Notes: generated by a model not told the origin, from the letters alone. DNA of 64,000 nucleotides from Sphagnum compactum (GCA_965153455.1 OZ234495.1:5270001-5334000); one strand, 5' to 3'; shown: positions 20,881 through 35,045, numbered from the stretch's first letter. Made by a program: numbers and translations.

Positions 20881-23100
20881 GGTGATGTTAGATGGGATGC
20901 AAATTTTGTGGTCAAATTTTGTACATGGTTCTCCTTTATAAGAACATTAAACCTTACATTCTTTTTAGGCATCAATTTGCTCCTTGTTTGTTTGCTATTA
21001 TTTGCTCTTCAACACACAATGTTGCTTGTTGTGTTGGGTTTTTTTCTTGCTTATGGTCAAACACTCTTTGACCAACGAAACCCTAAACCTAATACCTAGC
21101 TTTGGGTTGATATTTGGCCCCCTATTCAATGCCTAATACCCATGTTGATGTTGGTTTGTTGAATGACAAACAACTTATTATTGATAGCATACTAGTATCA
21201 AAAATTTGGAATTAAAAATAAAATAATCCCTACCTAGAGTATGAAAAAGAAACCTAGTACCAAAAACAATTTGGTATCTCCAAAACCTATACCATAACAA
21301 GACTGGTTTGTACCCCAATGTCCTCATTGTTAGTTAGGTCCTCCATTTGTGTTGAATTTGTTGTTGCTTTAGGACATTTACATTGATGTATGAAATCATT
21401 GGTAATCAAACACTTGGATTCAATAATAACCAAATGGAGCTCATGGATTTGCAAACCCATCAAAGGTTTTTATTTCAATAATTAAAAATTTACATTCGAA
21501 TAAATTGTTAAAAACTAGAGCTATGTGGTTCACTGCCCAAACACAATCTCACAACTTTGAAATTGAATGCAAAACAAAATAGCAATTGGATAGCAAAACA
21601 AAGTTGATAATAGAGAAACAAAGAGGATGAATTCCATGGTATGGAGTATCAACATAAACTCCTAAACCCTAATACTAGATTGTTCCATTCTCTCCTTAAT
21701 ATTTCCAAACCCTAATAGGGTAGGTGGGTCGATGTCCGAACACTTAAGGTAAGCTTTGCTTGCCATTTTTGCATGAAGGCCCCATTGTTTATGATATCCA
21801 AAGAGTAGATGGAGCCCTCCTCTTGGCACATCTGTCACACTAAAGATTGGTAAAAACAGATGAAAGGTGACAAAGTTATTCTTGATCAAATAGCTCATAG
21901 CCTATTTTTGAACCCCTCAATAAATCCATAAATTATGCACTGATGAAGTAGGAGAGGTCGAAATGAAGAAAAATTTTAAAATTTTGCATTTTGAAATTCG
22001 AAAAAACATATTTTCTTTACTGGTCTTTTTTGGTTGCTCCTTGGATTAGCATTTCAAAGATGATTGTAGAGCTTGAGAAGGCGCTCCTAGAACATTTTAA
22101 ATCACTCCAAATGGAGAAGAATTGAGAAAGATTTGCCAAAGTGTTCGATGACAAGCATATCTACCCTACTAAGGCAATGATGATACCAGTCCCAATATCA
22201 CAAAATCTAAGACCAGGCCAGTCTGGTCTTTGATACCATTGTTGATACCAGGTGTAAAGCATAAACCTATATACCAAGTCAAGGTCGTAAAAATGACAAA
22301 ATGTTCTCGAAAAATTAAACCTTGACTAGGACTAGTGACAGGCAAGAAGGGTGCTAATAATCTGGGATAGTAGGTAGTTTGTATGCTTGTCACAAAGTTA
22401 GGTCCAGACTTGAGGCCTGACTCGACTTGTGTTGTGCGGGTATCAAAAATGGCACAAAAACCCCACCTGTTATGTGGGTGATTCTTTAATTTCTTTATCA
22501 CTCTTTTCAGAAGATCAGAGAATCAGGTCTGATATATAATCACCATTTTCAAGAGAATCAAAAGTAACAAAAGAAATGCCCAGAAACCCGCAGTTCTTTG
22601 TGAGTTCTTACATGAAACTGGAGGTTCTTTGAGTTTATGAAATAATCAAAACAGGGGTTGTTTAATTCTGATTTTTTTTTCAAATACTCAGAATCATTAG
22701 TTTATTGATTTTGAAATTTCAAATACTTGGAAATGGGGTCATTTTAAAAAAAAAGAGTTACCCACACAACGCTGCTTGAGACCACAAATCACACACACAC
22801 ACACAAACCACTATGAACCACTACAGCTAATAATATGTGAAGGGAATCACACCCTAAAACCCAGCTCAAGAGGACACTTCCAAAGAGAACCCAATCAAGG
22901 GCTAACAGGCAGTTCATTGCATAATGCCTCTGCCCTTCATGGGCAAGTTCAAACAAAAATCATGAGAAATGATGGAACCAATTACTGAAAACTGAGTATG
23001 ATTCTAAAACAGGCAGTCTTATAAGGAGTAGAGCTGGTCTCCAGCTATCACCCACACACATTGGTTCCAAGTTCAAACCAAAATTTTATCCCCAAATCTT
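20881..23100. other. Intergenic stretch without supported coding
   Basis: AT-rich. Contains 'ctaaacctaatacctagctt'-like short repeats around 21080-21140 and a (CA)n tract at about 22790-22804. No frame resembles a known protein. Confidence 0.45.
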
Positions 23101-23104
23101 ACAG

Positions 23105-23245
23105 CAATGTGAATTCTCTTTGCTTTGATCACACCCAAGAACGCTAGACAGCAAAAGGAAGTTATATAAGACCAATGTGAATTCTCTTTGCTTTCATTAG
23201 ACCCAAGAATGATAGACAGCAAAAGGAAGTCATGTTAAACCACAG
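23105..23245 (+). repeat. Tandem duplication (about 72 bp x 2)
   Basis: 'caatgtgaattctctttgct' through 'agacagcaaaaggaagt' occurs twice in direct orientation, starting near 23106 and 23178. Confidence 0.85.
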
Positions 23246-23859
23246 GAGACACTAAACACCCTGCCATGGAGCTCTATCGGGCGGCTCATTTTGAGGTGTC
23301 TTTTTGTGCCCTTGTTGCAGCTTGCATGGAGCTCTGCAATTTTGCATGTTCTGACATGGTTTTGCATGTTTTGAGAGATAGGAAAAAAATCATTAGATAT
23401 GTTCTGTGGGACTCATAGGTTCTACTGTCTCAAAGTAGTTCCAAGCTCAGTCTCTCAATTGAAAGACAAGATTCTTACCAATAGCTTATTTCTAAGCACA
23501 CAAAAAAAGCCCTATTGTTTTTCATTTATCTGAGAGGGTCACATAGATGACCGTGCAGAGTGCCCAACAGAGCTCAATTGGGGGCGGGTGGTGTGGGGAT
23601 TTTAGCATCCGCCATGTATTCCAATCAGTCTCTTTATTTCTGCAAAAACATTCGCTGTTATGAACATTTTGAAAATTTTAGTCACAATTTTTTACAAAAT
23701 TTAAAATGATAAAAGAAATTCTTATTTTTTATATGAAATAGTGGAAAAAGCAATTTGTGACCCCAAAAAAAATAAATTAATGATATTTTTTTGGAGAAAA
23801 TGGCCCAAAGTTGCCATGTTTGAAAGAAAAAAAACTGAAATCTCCAATAAGTTCCAGCT

Positions 23860-24075
23860 TGTTGCCAAAACACATCAGGAATCCTAATTTTTTCTAATCT
23901 CCTCTCTGACTTGTAGTCAAATCAGGAGTCCTAAATTTTTCTTATCTCCTATCTGACTTGTAGTCAAATTTGGCTGAGTCCTCCAATGGATGATCACCAA
24001 CCTCCCTACCTCACAAAATTGGGAAAAAAAAAACCCCGATTTCTATACATGGTTCAAGTAGGTAGCCATCACAAA
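23860..24075 (+). repeat. Dispersed repeat family A, copy 3, with an internal 46-bp duplication
   Basis: Shares with copy 4 'cttgttgccaaaacac', 'cttgtagtcaaatttggct', 'atggatgatcaccaacct' and 'ctacctcacaaaattg', and with copy 2 'ctatacatggttcaagtagg'. It links the two halves of the family. An internal unit ending in 'tctgacttgtagtcaaat' is duplicated at about 23879-23968. Confidence 0.7.
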
Positions 24076-24539
24076 TGGATACTTATTCATTTTATTTATG
24101 CATACTATGTATGTGACCCTGCACATTCAAATTGGGTGAAGAAAAGTCAAAACATGGCCCGGTTTGGCTCAGGAAAATGATTTTGCTCATGTGCATGTTT
24201 ACAGTTTGCTGAGTCTCGTAAAAGAGTGTAATAAATATGATTTGACTTCTGTTGCATGTTTGGCCAATCACATATTTCTGATTGGCCAATGGTCCAGGTG
24301 ATTTTGTTGACGATGCAACCTTGCAAAACTTTAATGACAAACACCCTGTAGATTAGGAAAATGTACAAAGGAATTAAAAAAAGGAAAAGGAGAATTTACA
24401 AACCGTCAAGTTAGCTCAAACTAAATGTCAAAACTTATCCATGTCAAAAATCGACTGCTTGTAGTAGGTCGGTTCTATTATTCCAAATCAAAAATCGGCT
24501 GCTTGCAATAAGTCAGCCATGGAGATGAGAGGTGTGTCT

Positions 24540-26065
24540 AGAAGGGGTAGAAGTCAAGAAGTAGCTAGGCCTATGGCTATCACTCGACTTAAGATGGAGG
24601 ATGCTTGTAGCCTTTGTAATGTGATTGAATTTTTTGCCGAAGTAACCAAGACAAAAAGAGGAGAGCCCTTTGGTCTTTTCAAGCTCCAAATAGCATTGGC
24701 ACAATTGTGTAAAAACACGTCTACCTGCTTATGTAAACATCCAAATACCTCCATTGCTAAGGGGAGGAATTGATCAATGGGGTGTTGGTCACAATAGTTT
24801 TGTTTTTTGGCTTGAGTCGCATCGAAAGCAACAAATCCTTGCGTGGCGCAAGATCGAGGAAATAAATCCGCTCGTGTTGGGTTGGCAATGATAATGTCGA
24901 CTAAGGTGCGAATGCCATATTTGGTGAGCACAATGTCGAATCATCAACGAGAGGAGTTGAACGTGTTTGAAGGAAGTGCATGTAGTTGTTTTCACCCCAT
25001 GTGGAAACCAACATCCCACGGAATGACAGCAAAGGTGTCACGAATTGCATCATGGGTTCCTGTGTGTTTATTGCCATGAGCACAACGTAAGAAGTGGATG
25101 CCCATAAGGTCGATGGGATGTGTGCACATGCATCAAGGGATACCTACAATTGAGGGATGGGGTAGTCCAAGTCATATTTGAAGTGTTATGAAAAAAATTG
25201 GGGAAACTAATTGAAAGCCTGGAAAGATTGGTCGAGCTGTAAGCTAAGCGCCCACCCTTAAACCAGAACATGATAAAATTTGGGCATGATGGGTTTCAGA
25301 TATCCCATCTGAAAGTATGTTGGAAAGGGTATGATGGTGTAGATGAACCATTTGTTGCCTAATGAGTTGTTCAAATGAAAGAAGACATGTGCGAATTGGG
25401 GGCGGTAGGACATCACATGGCGTTTTGAAGTGTTGCTGGAAAGGGAAGGTGTTATTGTTGGTTCGTGTTAAGGCTTCAAGAAGGAATGGACGTTGATCAA
25501 CAATAAACTTAGCAGCTATGATTGAAGCTACAAGGGCCCAACTCCTTAAATAAATTGTTGGGGCAACGGTGACCGTTGGTATGAATTCGCTGCCATTAAA
25601 AGTTATTGGAAGAGAGGTTTGTTTATGGGCTAAAAATCTTTTTTGGTTATCAAAGGATCCTAGACCCAATAGACGCCTAAACACTTGAAGGAAGGGGGAG
25701 TCAAAAGAAGTGCGGGACTTTATGAAGATGGAAGAGAGAGGTGTACATCATAAGAGATATGATGGTCATTGCATGAAACAATGAGTTAGAATTCCAAAGG
25801 TTACTTAAACATCACTTAGTCTATGGAAAAGATCCACATGTTGAATATCCTCTAATAGGGCATTTTTTATGAAAGATGATGTGAATGAGGAGGTGCCCAA
25901 TGGAATTCCCAAAATTTTAATTCTTTCTGATCGGGTGGTAAATTGGGATTGGGTGTCGAAGCTAGGTGGTAGGCTAGAGGGTGACCATATTACACATTTA
26001 TGAGGTTGGATAGAAAGACCTACTGCATGAAGTTCAGTCTAAAAATATTCATATGTAGATGATAC
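24540..26065 (-). mobile_element. 5'-truncated non-LTR retrotransposon, RT thumb to C-terminal endonuclease-like region
   Basis: On the minus strand, in broken frames, this holds the latter half of a reverse-transcriptase protein. It opens with AVGLSIQPHKC (near 26015), then ILGIPLGTSSFTSSF (near 25905) and FRRLLGLGSFDNQ (about 25684). There follow SWALVASIIAAKF and FPFQQHF (about 25550-25430), a Cys/His segment with the form CTHPIDLMGIHLL (about 25120), TLVDIIIANP (about 24900) and FLPLAMEVFGCLHKQVD (about 24760). The copy at 33.3-36.6 kb has the same order. The zinc-knuckle-like segment and a D-x(n)-DIIIANP block are consistent with a restriction-like endonuclease, which is my inference from motif layout. 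The start falls just after where the catalytic RT motifs would lie, as in 5'-truncated non-LTR insertions. Stops and frameshifts make it inactive. Confidence 0.65.
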
Positions 26066-28700
26066 AATAGAAAAGGGAGGGGGGTGTGTAATCACAATAA
26101 CACGTATCATAGTAAGTGTAACGCTTGTTTGGTTTTTTAATGTTTTAAACTTGTAATTTAATTTTATGTTGAAATTGTAAGATTTGTTTATATATTTATT
26201 TTTCAATATATCATGGGAACATATGAATTAATTTGAAATTAATCCAATGAACAAAAAAAAAACAAAAACACTCATTAAACATTATAATGTTTGTTCTTAA
26301 AGAGTAAAAACACTTGTAAATGGATTTCAATTTATTTGAAAATGACTTTTTTTGCCAAATTTTTAACATGAATCTTAATAAATTAGTATGAAGATTTTTT
26401 TAAATTTTAAATATTTTATGGAAAATTTTTAAAGAATATTCCAAGAATATTTCCCCAAAAATAATCACAAAAGCAATCAAAAAACAAGCAGGTGTGTTTC
26501 ATGTTATCATGTTTGCATCCAAGGACCTATGATGCGAGTGCCATTTGCAATGGATGGAAATAGATAAAAAAGGAAATGACTACCTATAAAACACAAAGCC
26601 CTAAAGATTTGTTATTAGTAATTTCCCACCTATTTGCAGTCTCAATTTCTTTTTGATAATTACAAAATGTAAATAACTAAATTTAGGTCTAGTTTAAATG
26701 GGGTCTAGGGTCTAAATTCCTAGGAACTAATTTGGATTCATTTGAATCAAATTAAATCCGTGAGTTGGACCTTGCCTTGGACCTTAGCTTACATGTTGGT
26801 TCTCTAAATCATGAACTTTCCTTTTGAAATTGTTGTTTTTTTTTGGGAGGCCAAACCAATTGATATTCCCTCCAAAATGGTGTAATATAGGTTTAGTTTG
26901 AATTTGTCACTTTTGGTCTTGGACCCTCATCTAAAGGCCATGCATCAAATTTATGGTTCTCAACCAATATAGGATTGCTTTGTGTCATTCGACCCTGGAC
27001 CTTCATCTAAAGTGGCATTTAGAGGTGAGAAATATTTTGCCAAGGTTGCATTTAAAGCACCACTAGGGACGCTCTTACTTGCATAGTAACCACTTACATT
27101 CCTTAGTTACCTTCAATACTTGGCCACTTACATACCTAAGTAGGGGAGGATGAGGTTTTAAAGGGGTTTGTACAAGAAAGGTCACCTTTTCAACTTGGTA
27201 ACTTAGTTGCAGTTCATCCATAACTAAGCCATACTTAATGGGTGCCAATGGATGGTGCACTGGTGAGTCACATAAAGTGGTCCAAATAGTTGCCTTTCAA
27301 ACTAATTTAAACAATGATATGAAATGTAAACTGTTAATGTATTTGGCCATGGGCTAGACTCTTGAACATGGATCCCATCAGTTTCTTTCTAGATTCAAAG
27401 GGATTCCTATATTTAAATTTGAATATAACTTGAATACTAGCATCAGCAATAGCTTTTGCAAGCAATCTCTAAAGGAATATTGCATTCTATTACATTATCA
27501 ACACTCCAAGGTATCTACCTAATACCTGCTAGTGTTTGGCAAATATTAGATTTTTTCAATATCCATTAGTTTTGATTATTCAGTTTATCGATATCTATTA
27601 GTTTTGGTTTTTTTTTTTTTTTTTTCATTTAATATCCTATAAGGATATCCAAGAAATTAAAAATATCTAATGCCAAATTTCAATATTATAGATATCTTGT
27701 AAAATTATATTCATTAGATATCCAAAAATTTTGGACAACAAAATACAACAATTTCAATCCAATAATGCATTGGGATAAAATTACAAATCGAAAATTTCAT
27801 CTTTTTCAAATTCTTCTTCATATTCCTTTAACTTTTTCTCTAATTGCAACAAATCTAGATTCAATCAATTCTATCAAACTAAAAGGTGAATTACAACCCA
27901 CCTTTCCATTTCAATTCTTTTCATTTTCTTCAATTTTAATTTCACTTATGAACATTACTGTTTTTCATTTTCTGATTTTGGTTTTGATTTTGATTTGACC
28001 CTTCCATTTTTCACATATGTGCTTTACGAGGCCAATGATGAAAAAAATTCAAACAAACAAATGTTTTGCAAAAATTACCAAAGATATTGTTGTTTCTATG
28101 CACACTTAAAAAAATGTGCTGCAAACATCTACAAACAAAAAAATCTATTAAAAAAAATGAGCAATGTGAGTTTAGGTCATAATGTAATTTATTATAACAA
28201 GAATGTTGTATAATAAGCCTTGCACAACAATAAAAAAAACAACAATAAACTAGTAGTCATGAAAAAAAAAAATGCAAACAAAACACATAGATTTTTTCTT
28301 TAAAAATGAATAGAAAAAAAGAAAATAACCATAGGTAATGGAAAAAGAGGAAATTGAAAACACACACAAAATGAACAAAAAAGAATAGAAATTATAGAAT
28401 TAAAAAAAAGATAGAAAACATAAAAAACATAAAAACATGGAAATAAAACACTTAAAAAAACACACACACACACAAAAACAACAATACTATATAAGTAATG
28501 ACCCAAAAAAAGGAAAATTAAAGAAAAAAATTAAAATTCAAAAAAAGAAATGAAAGGACTACCTTGTTGTCGCCAAGAAACTCACTTCCCAACTCCTCCC
28601 CACTTGGTCAAAGAAATTGGCTAGCTAACTATCACATACAATATGTAACCTAACATAGGCAAGAAAAAAATAGTGGAGTTTTTCATTTGTATGTTTAGGG
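26066..28700. other. AT-rich stretch without supported coding
   Basis: Low-complexity sequence with long A or T runs (for example 27608-27625) and no recognisable protein. The open frame at 27765-27998 is an AT-rich chance frame. Confidence 0.5.
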
Positions 28701-28714
28701 GGAGCACATGTATG

Positions 28715-28930
28715 ACCACAAGAAAAATACAAAGCAATAGTGGTAACAAAGAAGAAAGAACACAATGACAACAAACAAACAACGAAAAACATGGCATGAA
28801 AGAGGATGAAAAAGCATGATGACGATTAACAAACAAGGAAAAGCATGGTGTGAAAGATGAAGAAAGAGCACGATGATGACTAACAAACAAGGAAAGCGTG
28901 TCATGAAAAAAGAAGAATAGGGAAAAGCAA
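28715..28930 (-). repeat. 54-bp minisatellite, 3-4 units
   Basis: 'acaaacaaggaaaagcatgg' variants start at 28775, 28829 and 28883, exactly 54 bp apart, with a weaker unit before them. The multiple-of-three period keeps two minus-strand frames open with an 18-residue hydrophobic repeat. I do not read this as a gene. Confidence 0.8.
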
Positions 28931-30600
28931 GAAGACAAAAACAAACAAAAAAAAATGCAAAAAACAAAGTGGGCCCAAGTTGAAGCTTGAGCCCCCTTTA
29001 GTTAAAACTATCAAAGCACAATTAATTTGAAATTAGCTTAAGTTGAAATTAATTATGCCTTGATAGTGAGTGATTGGAACACATGGAAACATAGCCTTTA
29101 GTCACAAAAGTTGTGTGCACATTTCCAAAGTCCTTCATATTATACTAAAGTTCTTCACAAAAGTCCTGTTTAAGAACAAGTGAGATGAGTTCCTATTTTT
29201 GGATCTAGGATCCATGGGTGTTGATGATGGGACTACCTCCCAGGAGTTGAAGGCATGAAATTTTCCCTTGGATGAACATGGTGAGGAGGAAGAAATTGAA
29301 AAAGTAAACTTTTTAGACAGAACTAACAAGCCTCAAGAGGGCTGATTTGAGTCATATCTTCACTGGAATAATGTAGCCTAAGGTCACCTTCCACATTGAC
29401 AAACCAAAGAAATTATTTTCAAAATGTGAAATTCATTATTATTCATGATATAGGTTAGTTTACTACGACATTGTCATATGAATAGTGAAATTATTTAGAT
29501 CCTTAGCTTGTGATAGATATAATAATTAAGCCAAGTCTATCCCATGCTAAGGATTTGAATAATGCAGATAGAAACATGAGAATTTTCCACCAATTATTTA
29601 CCCTAGGGTTATTTTTGTTATTGAATAGTCCTTTAAATATTCAAGCATTTTTTGGTGATATTATAAAACTAAGGTTGGACTCAATTTCTATCAGTTAGAT
29701 CCATGCATTGAATCTTGGTACCAATCACCTTACTAGTGTCCCCCTACATATTCACCCACATGGGCTATTCAGTAGGATTTCTATACATTAATTCAGGGTC
29801 CACCTCATTTTTTGTGTTTGGACTTTGGACCTTTTTTGTTGAACCTTCCCAATTTACATTTTCAGTAATTTGGAATTCTTAAAGGTTAACTTTGTAATTG
29901 GCCTAGTTATGCACATAGTATAGAATGTATCTTTGGTGGCCAATTCTACAAGGCAAGGGGTCACAAAGCAAGCTTGGTGGTCATGAGCATGGCAAGTTGT
30001 ATTGAGATAAGATAAATGCCTTAGTTAACATTCATAAATAAGAGTATAGTGTGTAATATAACTAGTTTGCCAAGGTCATTAGTATGACAAATCATCATAT
30101 TACGAGCCTTATTGTGTAAGCCAATATGTGTGAATAAGATTGAACCAAAAAACTAACTACTCCATATGTGGCATGCATGTTGGCCAATTGATCCCAACTA
30201 GTTTCAAATGGATGATGTAACAATTTTGCACGTCAATGTTCATTTGAGTTTTAGTTGATAACCATTGCCACGATCATGTTGTTTCAGTCTTGGTGGGAGT
30301 TTGAGATTTAAACATACTAATACCTACAAGACGTGCATTGCTTATGAACAATACTATAATCTTGATTTGTAGCTTGAACTTGGCAAGACAAAATAAGGTG
30401 GTTGTGTTTTTCATGAAGTTGAACCATTGGGTGGTTGGGATGAACAAAATGGTTATATGGAGAGCTATGTGGAGATGGTAAGCAATTAGATTTGGGGCTT
30501 TAGGATGGTGGCTGTTGCTAGTTCATTAGATTCAACTCCTTTCTTTGTTATACCAAAGTACTCATTACCACAAAATATCATTTTTCCTACCATAGTAGGG
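28931..30600. other. Intergenic stretch without supported coding
   Basis: AT-rich, unremarkable on both strands; I see no gene, RNA or mobile element. Confidence 0.45.
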
Positions 30601-30604
30601 TGTT

Positions 30605-30870
30605 GGGTGATGACATAGATTACATCAACATCAAACTACAATATATAAGCCATATATTTTACATTGAAATGGATGAAACTACATACATTACCTCACACAT
30701 GTATCATGAACCAAAGCCAATTGCCATAGGAAAATCCTAGGATATATTGCACTAATGTCAAACTATGATATATATCACATACATTTCATTAAATTATATT
30801 GATGAAACCATATAATTTGCCTCAAGTACATGTACTAGGCCAAGACCTAATGCCCTAGGAAAAACCATAT
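30605..30870 (+). repeat. Tandem duplication (about 130 bp x 2)
   Basis: Both units hold 'catcaaactacaatatataa' or a variant, 'gatgaaaccata', 'cctcacacatgta' or 'cctcaagtacatgta', and 'aggaaaa', near 30625-30735 and 30755-30865. Confidence 0.65.
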
Positions 30871-33280
30871 TTTACTGTAGCAAATAATTTATAAATTGGA
30901 GCAAGCATTTTTTGCAATATGATTAAGGCCTGCATCTTGGGTTCAGACTAATGTTGTGTGGATATATTATTTTTGATATATCCTAGGGTAAGGATATATA
31001 AAATTTTCAATTCATTTACCTAAAAGATAAGGATATATTAATGTTTATTTTTTTCCATTAGGTTAAGGTCCAAGTATTAAAAAATTATGATTTTGTTAGA
31101 TGGGTAGGGAATGGATACCATCTATCATATACCCATGGTTGGGGTAAAAATTGGGTATGTATCTTTTTATTTATTTAATTAAAAATAAAAAAATTCCATG
31201 TTAAAATAGTTTTCAAAGGCTCAAATTCAATAAGATGTAATGCATAAATCTTTATGTCAAAATGCAAGGATACAATTAAAAGTATGAACTCAACTATCTA
31301 CTGCTAAACATACACACAAAATGAAAATACTATGAGGCTTTTCTGGATAAGATATACATTTTATGTCCAAGATATAATCACCATGTTCATAATATGTGGA
31401 TTCCACATCTTCCACTTTGAAATTCCAACAACATCATGCACCTTTCCTTTCTTGCATACATATATTCAAAATGCCCAACTAGCCACCCTCAATCCCCATA
31501 TGGATACACATAATGCCCAAGGAACCCAATTAAAAAAACACCATTTGGATTTCAATCCCAATAGTTTTTTCATGAATAAATTCAAATTCTCCTTAACAAA
31601 CATGAACAATATATTTAATTAGCTTCCCCACAATACCATCATGTCCTAAGGCCTACATTGGGTTATGGTTTATAAAACAACCTAATTATAACAAATTTTG
31701 GTAACGCAAATTAAATACCAATTTGCCTTACCAAATTTGCACCTTACATCATGTATTCTACCATCTACTTTGCATACCATATTTGCCTTATCAAATTTTG
31801 TAGATTTAGAAATCAAAATTAACGAACTCATCAAGCTCAACATAATTAGCTAATTGGTCTTCAAACTCTTCTTCCATGTGCTCTATTCGCTCTAGATGGA
31901 AGAAAATAGATGTAGAACAAAGGGACAAAAGCCATGTGGGCCCACAAAGGAAAAGAAAACATGTGGTCGATTTGATAAGAATGGTGAAGAAAAGTGTGAG
32001 TTCACAAAGAAGCCAAAAAAACGAGGACAAAGAAACTTGTTCCTCTGTTGCACAAACTTCTTTTTAAGGTGGATGAAACTATTTTAATCCACTGCATAGG
32101 TTTCCTCTTTTGGGCTATAGTAAACAAAATGCACAATAAATACCCTCAACAATAAAATTAATTCAATAAACAAATCATAGGAAGAAAACATTATATAAAC
32201 ACAAAGAAAAAAAACATAATAAAACTTTCCACAAGAAAAGGTGATTCTTCAGTGTTGTTGAAACCTAATTGCTCCAAATATATAAGTCTAACCTTTAGCG
32301 GGAGATGATTATTCAAATGTTTTCCCAACCCTTTCCTTGGTCTTGGATAATGATGGAAGATTTTTTTGGCCTCTTGCTCATGGATATTTGCATTGTCAAG
32401 TGAAGTTATTTGTTAATATATGCAAGCTTCAAAGTAACATCAATAGTAGAAGTTGGGAAAAAAAATGCGAATGTGAGGCAACAATGATGTAATTAACAAC
32501 ACATAAGAGCGGTAGTCCATATAGTGGCATAGTTAAGGTTTAAAGTTTTAATATTTTTTACCCGGATACCAAAACATATCCGATTTCAGATAGAGGTATT
32601 TAAAAAATGTATTTGAACTTTTGAAGAAGTTATAAATTTTCAAATTTACATATCCTAAGATATGCACCTCATTAGGATATATTGATTTAAAAAAATTAGG
32701 TTACGATATCCATATTTGGCAAGTATACTCGGGTAGAAGTTATACCTCCACAATACTGGTTTAGACATTGGACTAAAACAAACAAAAGAAAATGTTATAT
32801 ATATATAAACTTTTTTACCTTTTTTTAAAAAATGTTTCTTTCATTCATTCATTCTTTTTCCTTTCTTTCTGTTAGCTCTTCATGCCTTTCTCCCTCTGGG
32901 TTCTTTTGTCTCCTCTTTAGCCCCCTCTCCCCCTAGTGGCCTAAGCTTGGATTTTGGTGTTAGATCCTTTGAGAGCCTTTCATTTGGGCCTTCCCCGGTC
33001 GCATTTGTATTCACAAATCCATTTCATTTTTTAGTGGGAGGTGTAACTTGCGTTCTGCTTCCCTTTTGGCCACCTAGCATGTGACCCATTTGATGTGGCA
33101 GCTTGGCACTTATTATTATTGTCTTTCTCTTCCCCCCTCACAGGGGATCAAATGAACATAAAGAGACTAAAGCACGCCTTTGGCGATTCCTTTCGGGTGA
33201 TTAAGAGGAGCTTTAGATAGAGCACCTTTTGTAGGTGTAGGTGATAGCCTTGTCTTTAGTTAAGGGTGCATTGTTAATTT
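30871..33280. other. AT-rich stretch without supported coding
   Basis: No gene supported. About 31896-32087 has a plus-strand frame with a Cys/Lys-rich stretch ending FLRWMKLF, which recalls a GRF-type zinc finger but lacks its cysteine spacing. GC content rises after about 32860 towards the retroelement at 33.3 kb. Confidence 0.4.
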
Positions 33281-34912
33281 TGCCCAATTTTGATTATGCC
33301 CCTATTACACCCCACCCCACCCTTGCCCCTATGTCGGTTGGGACAAAGTTTAACCTTAGGGTGCGTTGGGGAGTTTACACATGCTGCCAGAGCTCTTGCC
33401 CCTCTTGCCCTAGCTTTGTCATCTTCAAGGATGGTTAGCGCATTGTTAACTTTACACCCGTTGGACATAAATTCCCCCTACTCAGATTCTTTGTTGGACT
33501 TTTAGCCTAATTCAGACCTTGAGCTTTCTATGGACTTTTTTAAAGTTGATTTCTTTGTGCATGTCTCAGTTATTGGTTAGTGGTCCTTTTGGCATGGCCT
33601 TTGAGCATTTTCGAGATTCTTTTGACCCTGAGGATTTAACGAGTAGCTTCATTCAACTCCACCAATTGTGTTCCCATGTGGCCATGGGCCGCATCCTTGG
33701 GTCTGTGGCTCAAGTTTTTGGGGTTAATAGGCTTTTGTATTTGGCTAAACCTTTTAGTGCCATCCATCTAATTGTAGTGGAAGAGGTGTTTTATTGGCTA
33801 GTGAGTAGGGTTTTGTGCTTGTAATTTCATGATGTTTTTGTTTTTTATTTGTCACCATATCAGTTCGAGGTGGCGATTAGAAGAGGTTGTGAAGCTATGT
33901 TCTATGGTATTTGGGCCACTTTGGATGCCCATCCTAATTGGGTGGTGTTTAAGTAGACATTACGAACGTTTCAACACCATCTCATGTAAAGCCATTTTCT
34001 AAGAGCTTCGAGTAACGGGGGGCTAATTGTCATAGCTTTTTATTTTTGTTTGTTCTTTTTATGGCCTTCGGGTTCCTTTGTACTTTAGTCATCATTTTTC
34101 TTCAGGGGCTTTCTTTGTCATTTTTTCTTCCTTGGGCATTCGTTAAGGCAACTTGTTTACAAGGCCTCTTTTTGCCCTAACTCATTTTCGTGCTTTGCAT
34201 TGTTCTTCAGGGGTTTTCCCTTCTTGTCTCTTCCCTTCCCTGGCCAATGACACCCATATCCTCAGCCCTACCCATGTTGTTTCCCTCGTTTTTGATCATT
34301 TTGCTTCCTAATTGGCTTTTGTGGGGTTGTTTGTTCAACCTTGTAAGTGTTCGACTTAGGTTTTGTCTAACTTACCTCTCGGGTTTATCCCCCTTGCCAA
34401 GTTCTATTGCCCCTTTAGTGGCATCAAGATCCTTGGTGTCCTTTTGATTCTGCCTCCTTCACCTCCTTTTTTTTATAAGAGGCTTTAATTGAAGATGTTT
34501 AACATGCAAACATGGTCCTGAGGTTAAGGGATGTCAAGGTGGCTTTTGGTACCCTCTCTTGTTTTCTCGTCCAAAGGCCTTCCTTTTTGCTTCGTTGTTT
34601 CTTCCCTCTTCTAGGTTTTCAGAGTCAGTTCATTGTTTTTTACTCCACCTTTACGGGAGTTTTTGAAAGATTTTTGGGTGTGGCTCATTGGAGTGCCTTA
34701 GGGCCCTTCTAGTTCGTTGGTAAGTGGCTTTTCCCCATTTTTAGTGGGGGCATAAGGTTGATTTCCTTGGAGGTCATTGTTCTAGTTGCTTATTTAGGAA
34801 GTTGGGCCTTAGTAATCCTTGTCATAGTTTCTAGGTTTTTGTTGGAGGCAATTGGTGCGAACAATTCAGGGCCATTCCCTTTCCAAAATGCATTTGAGAT
34901 TAATGTGAGAGT

Positions 34913-34931
34913 CCCCCCCCCCCCCCCCCCC
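34913..34931 (+). repeat. Run of 19 C in the RT thumb region
   Basis: This homopolymer corresponds to the short proline run that joins the same two blocks in the other copy (about 25410). It followed by GGGG could form unusual structures and is prone to length error in assembly. Confidence 0.9.
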
Positions 34932-35045
34932 GGGGATTGCAGCATGTGTGCCCCTTTTGAACAATTGGCTGAAAGAAGCACAAATCACCTTCAAGAAAAT
35001 ATTTCAAAAAGATTGTACAACCATCCTTTTTTATTTACCTTCTGA

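Noticed and set aside
26046-26063. Plus-strand 'YVDDT' reading near 26050
   Set aside because: On the plus strand it resembles an RT active site, but all neighbouring RT blocks are on the minus strand; chance reading.
28621-28967. Minus-strand hydrophobic frames of 90-107 codons
   Set aside because: Explained by the 54-bp minisatellite whose period keeps the frame open; no start context or domain.
31876-32087. Cys/Lys-rich plus-strand frames resembling a GRF zinc finger
   Set aside because: The GxxxLFLCC...FFLRW end is suggestive, but the cysteine spacing of the finger is absent and nothing around it supports a gene or element.
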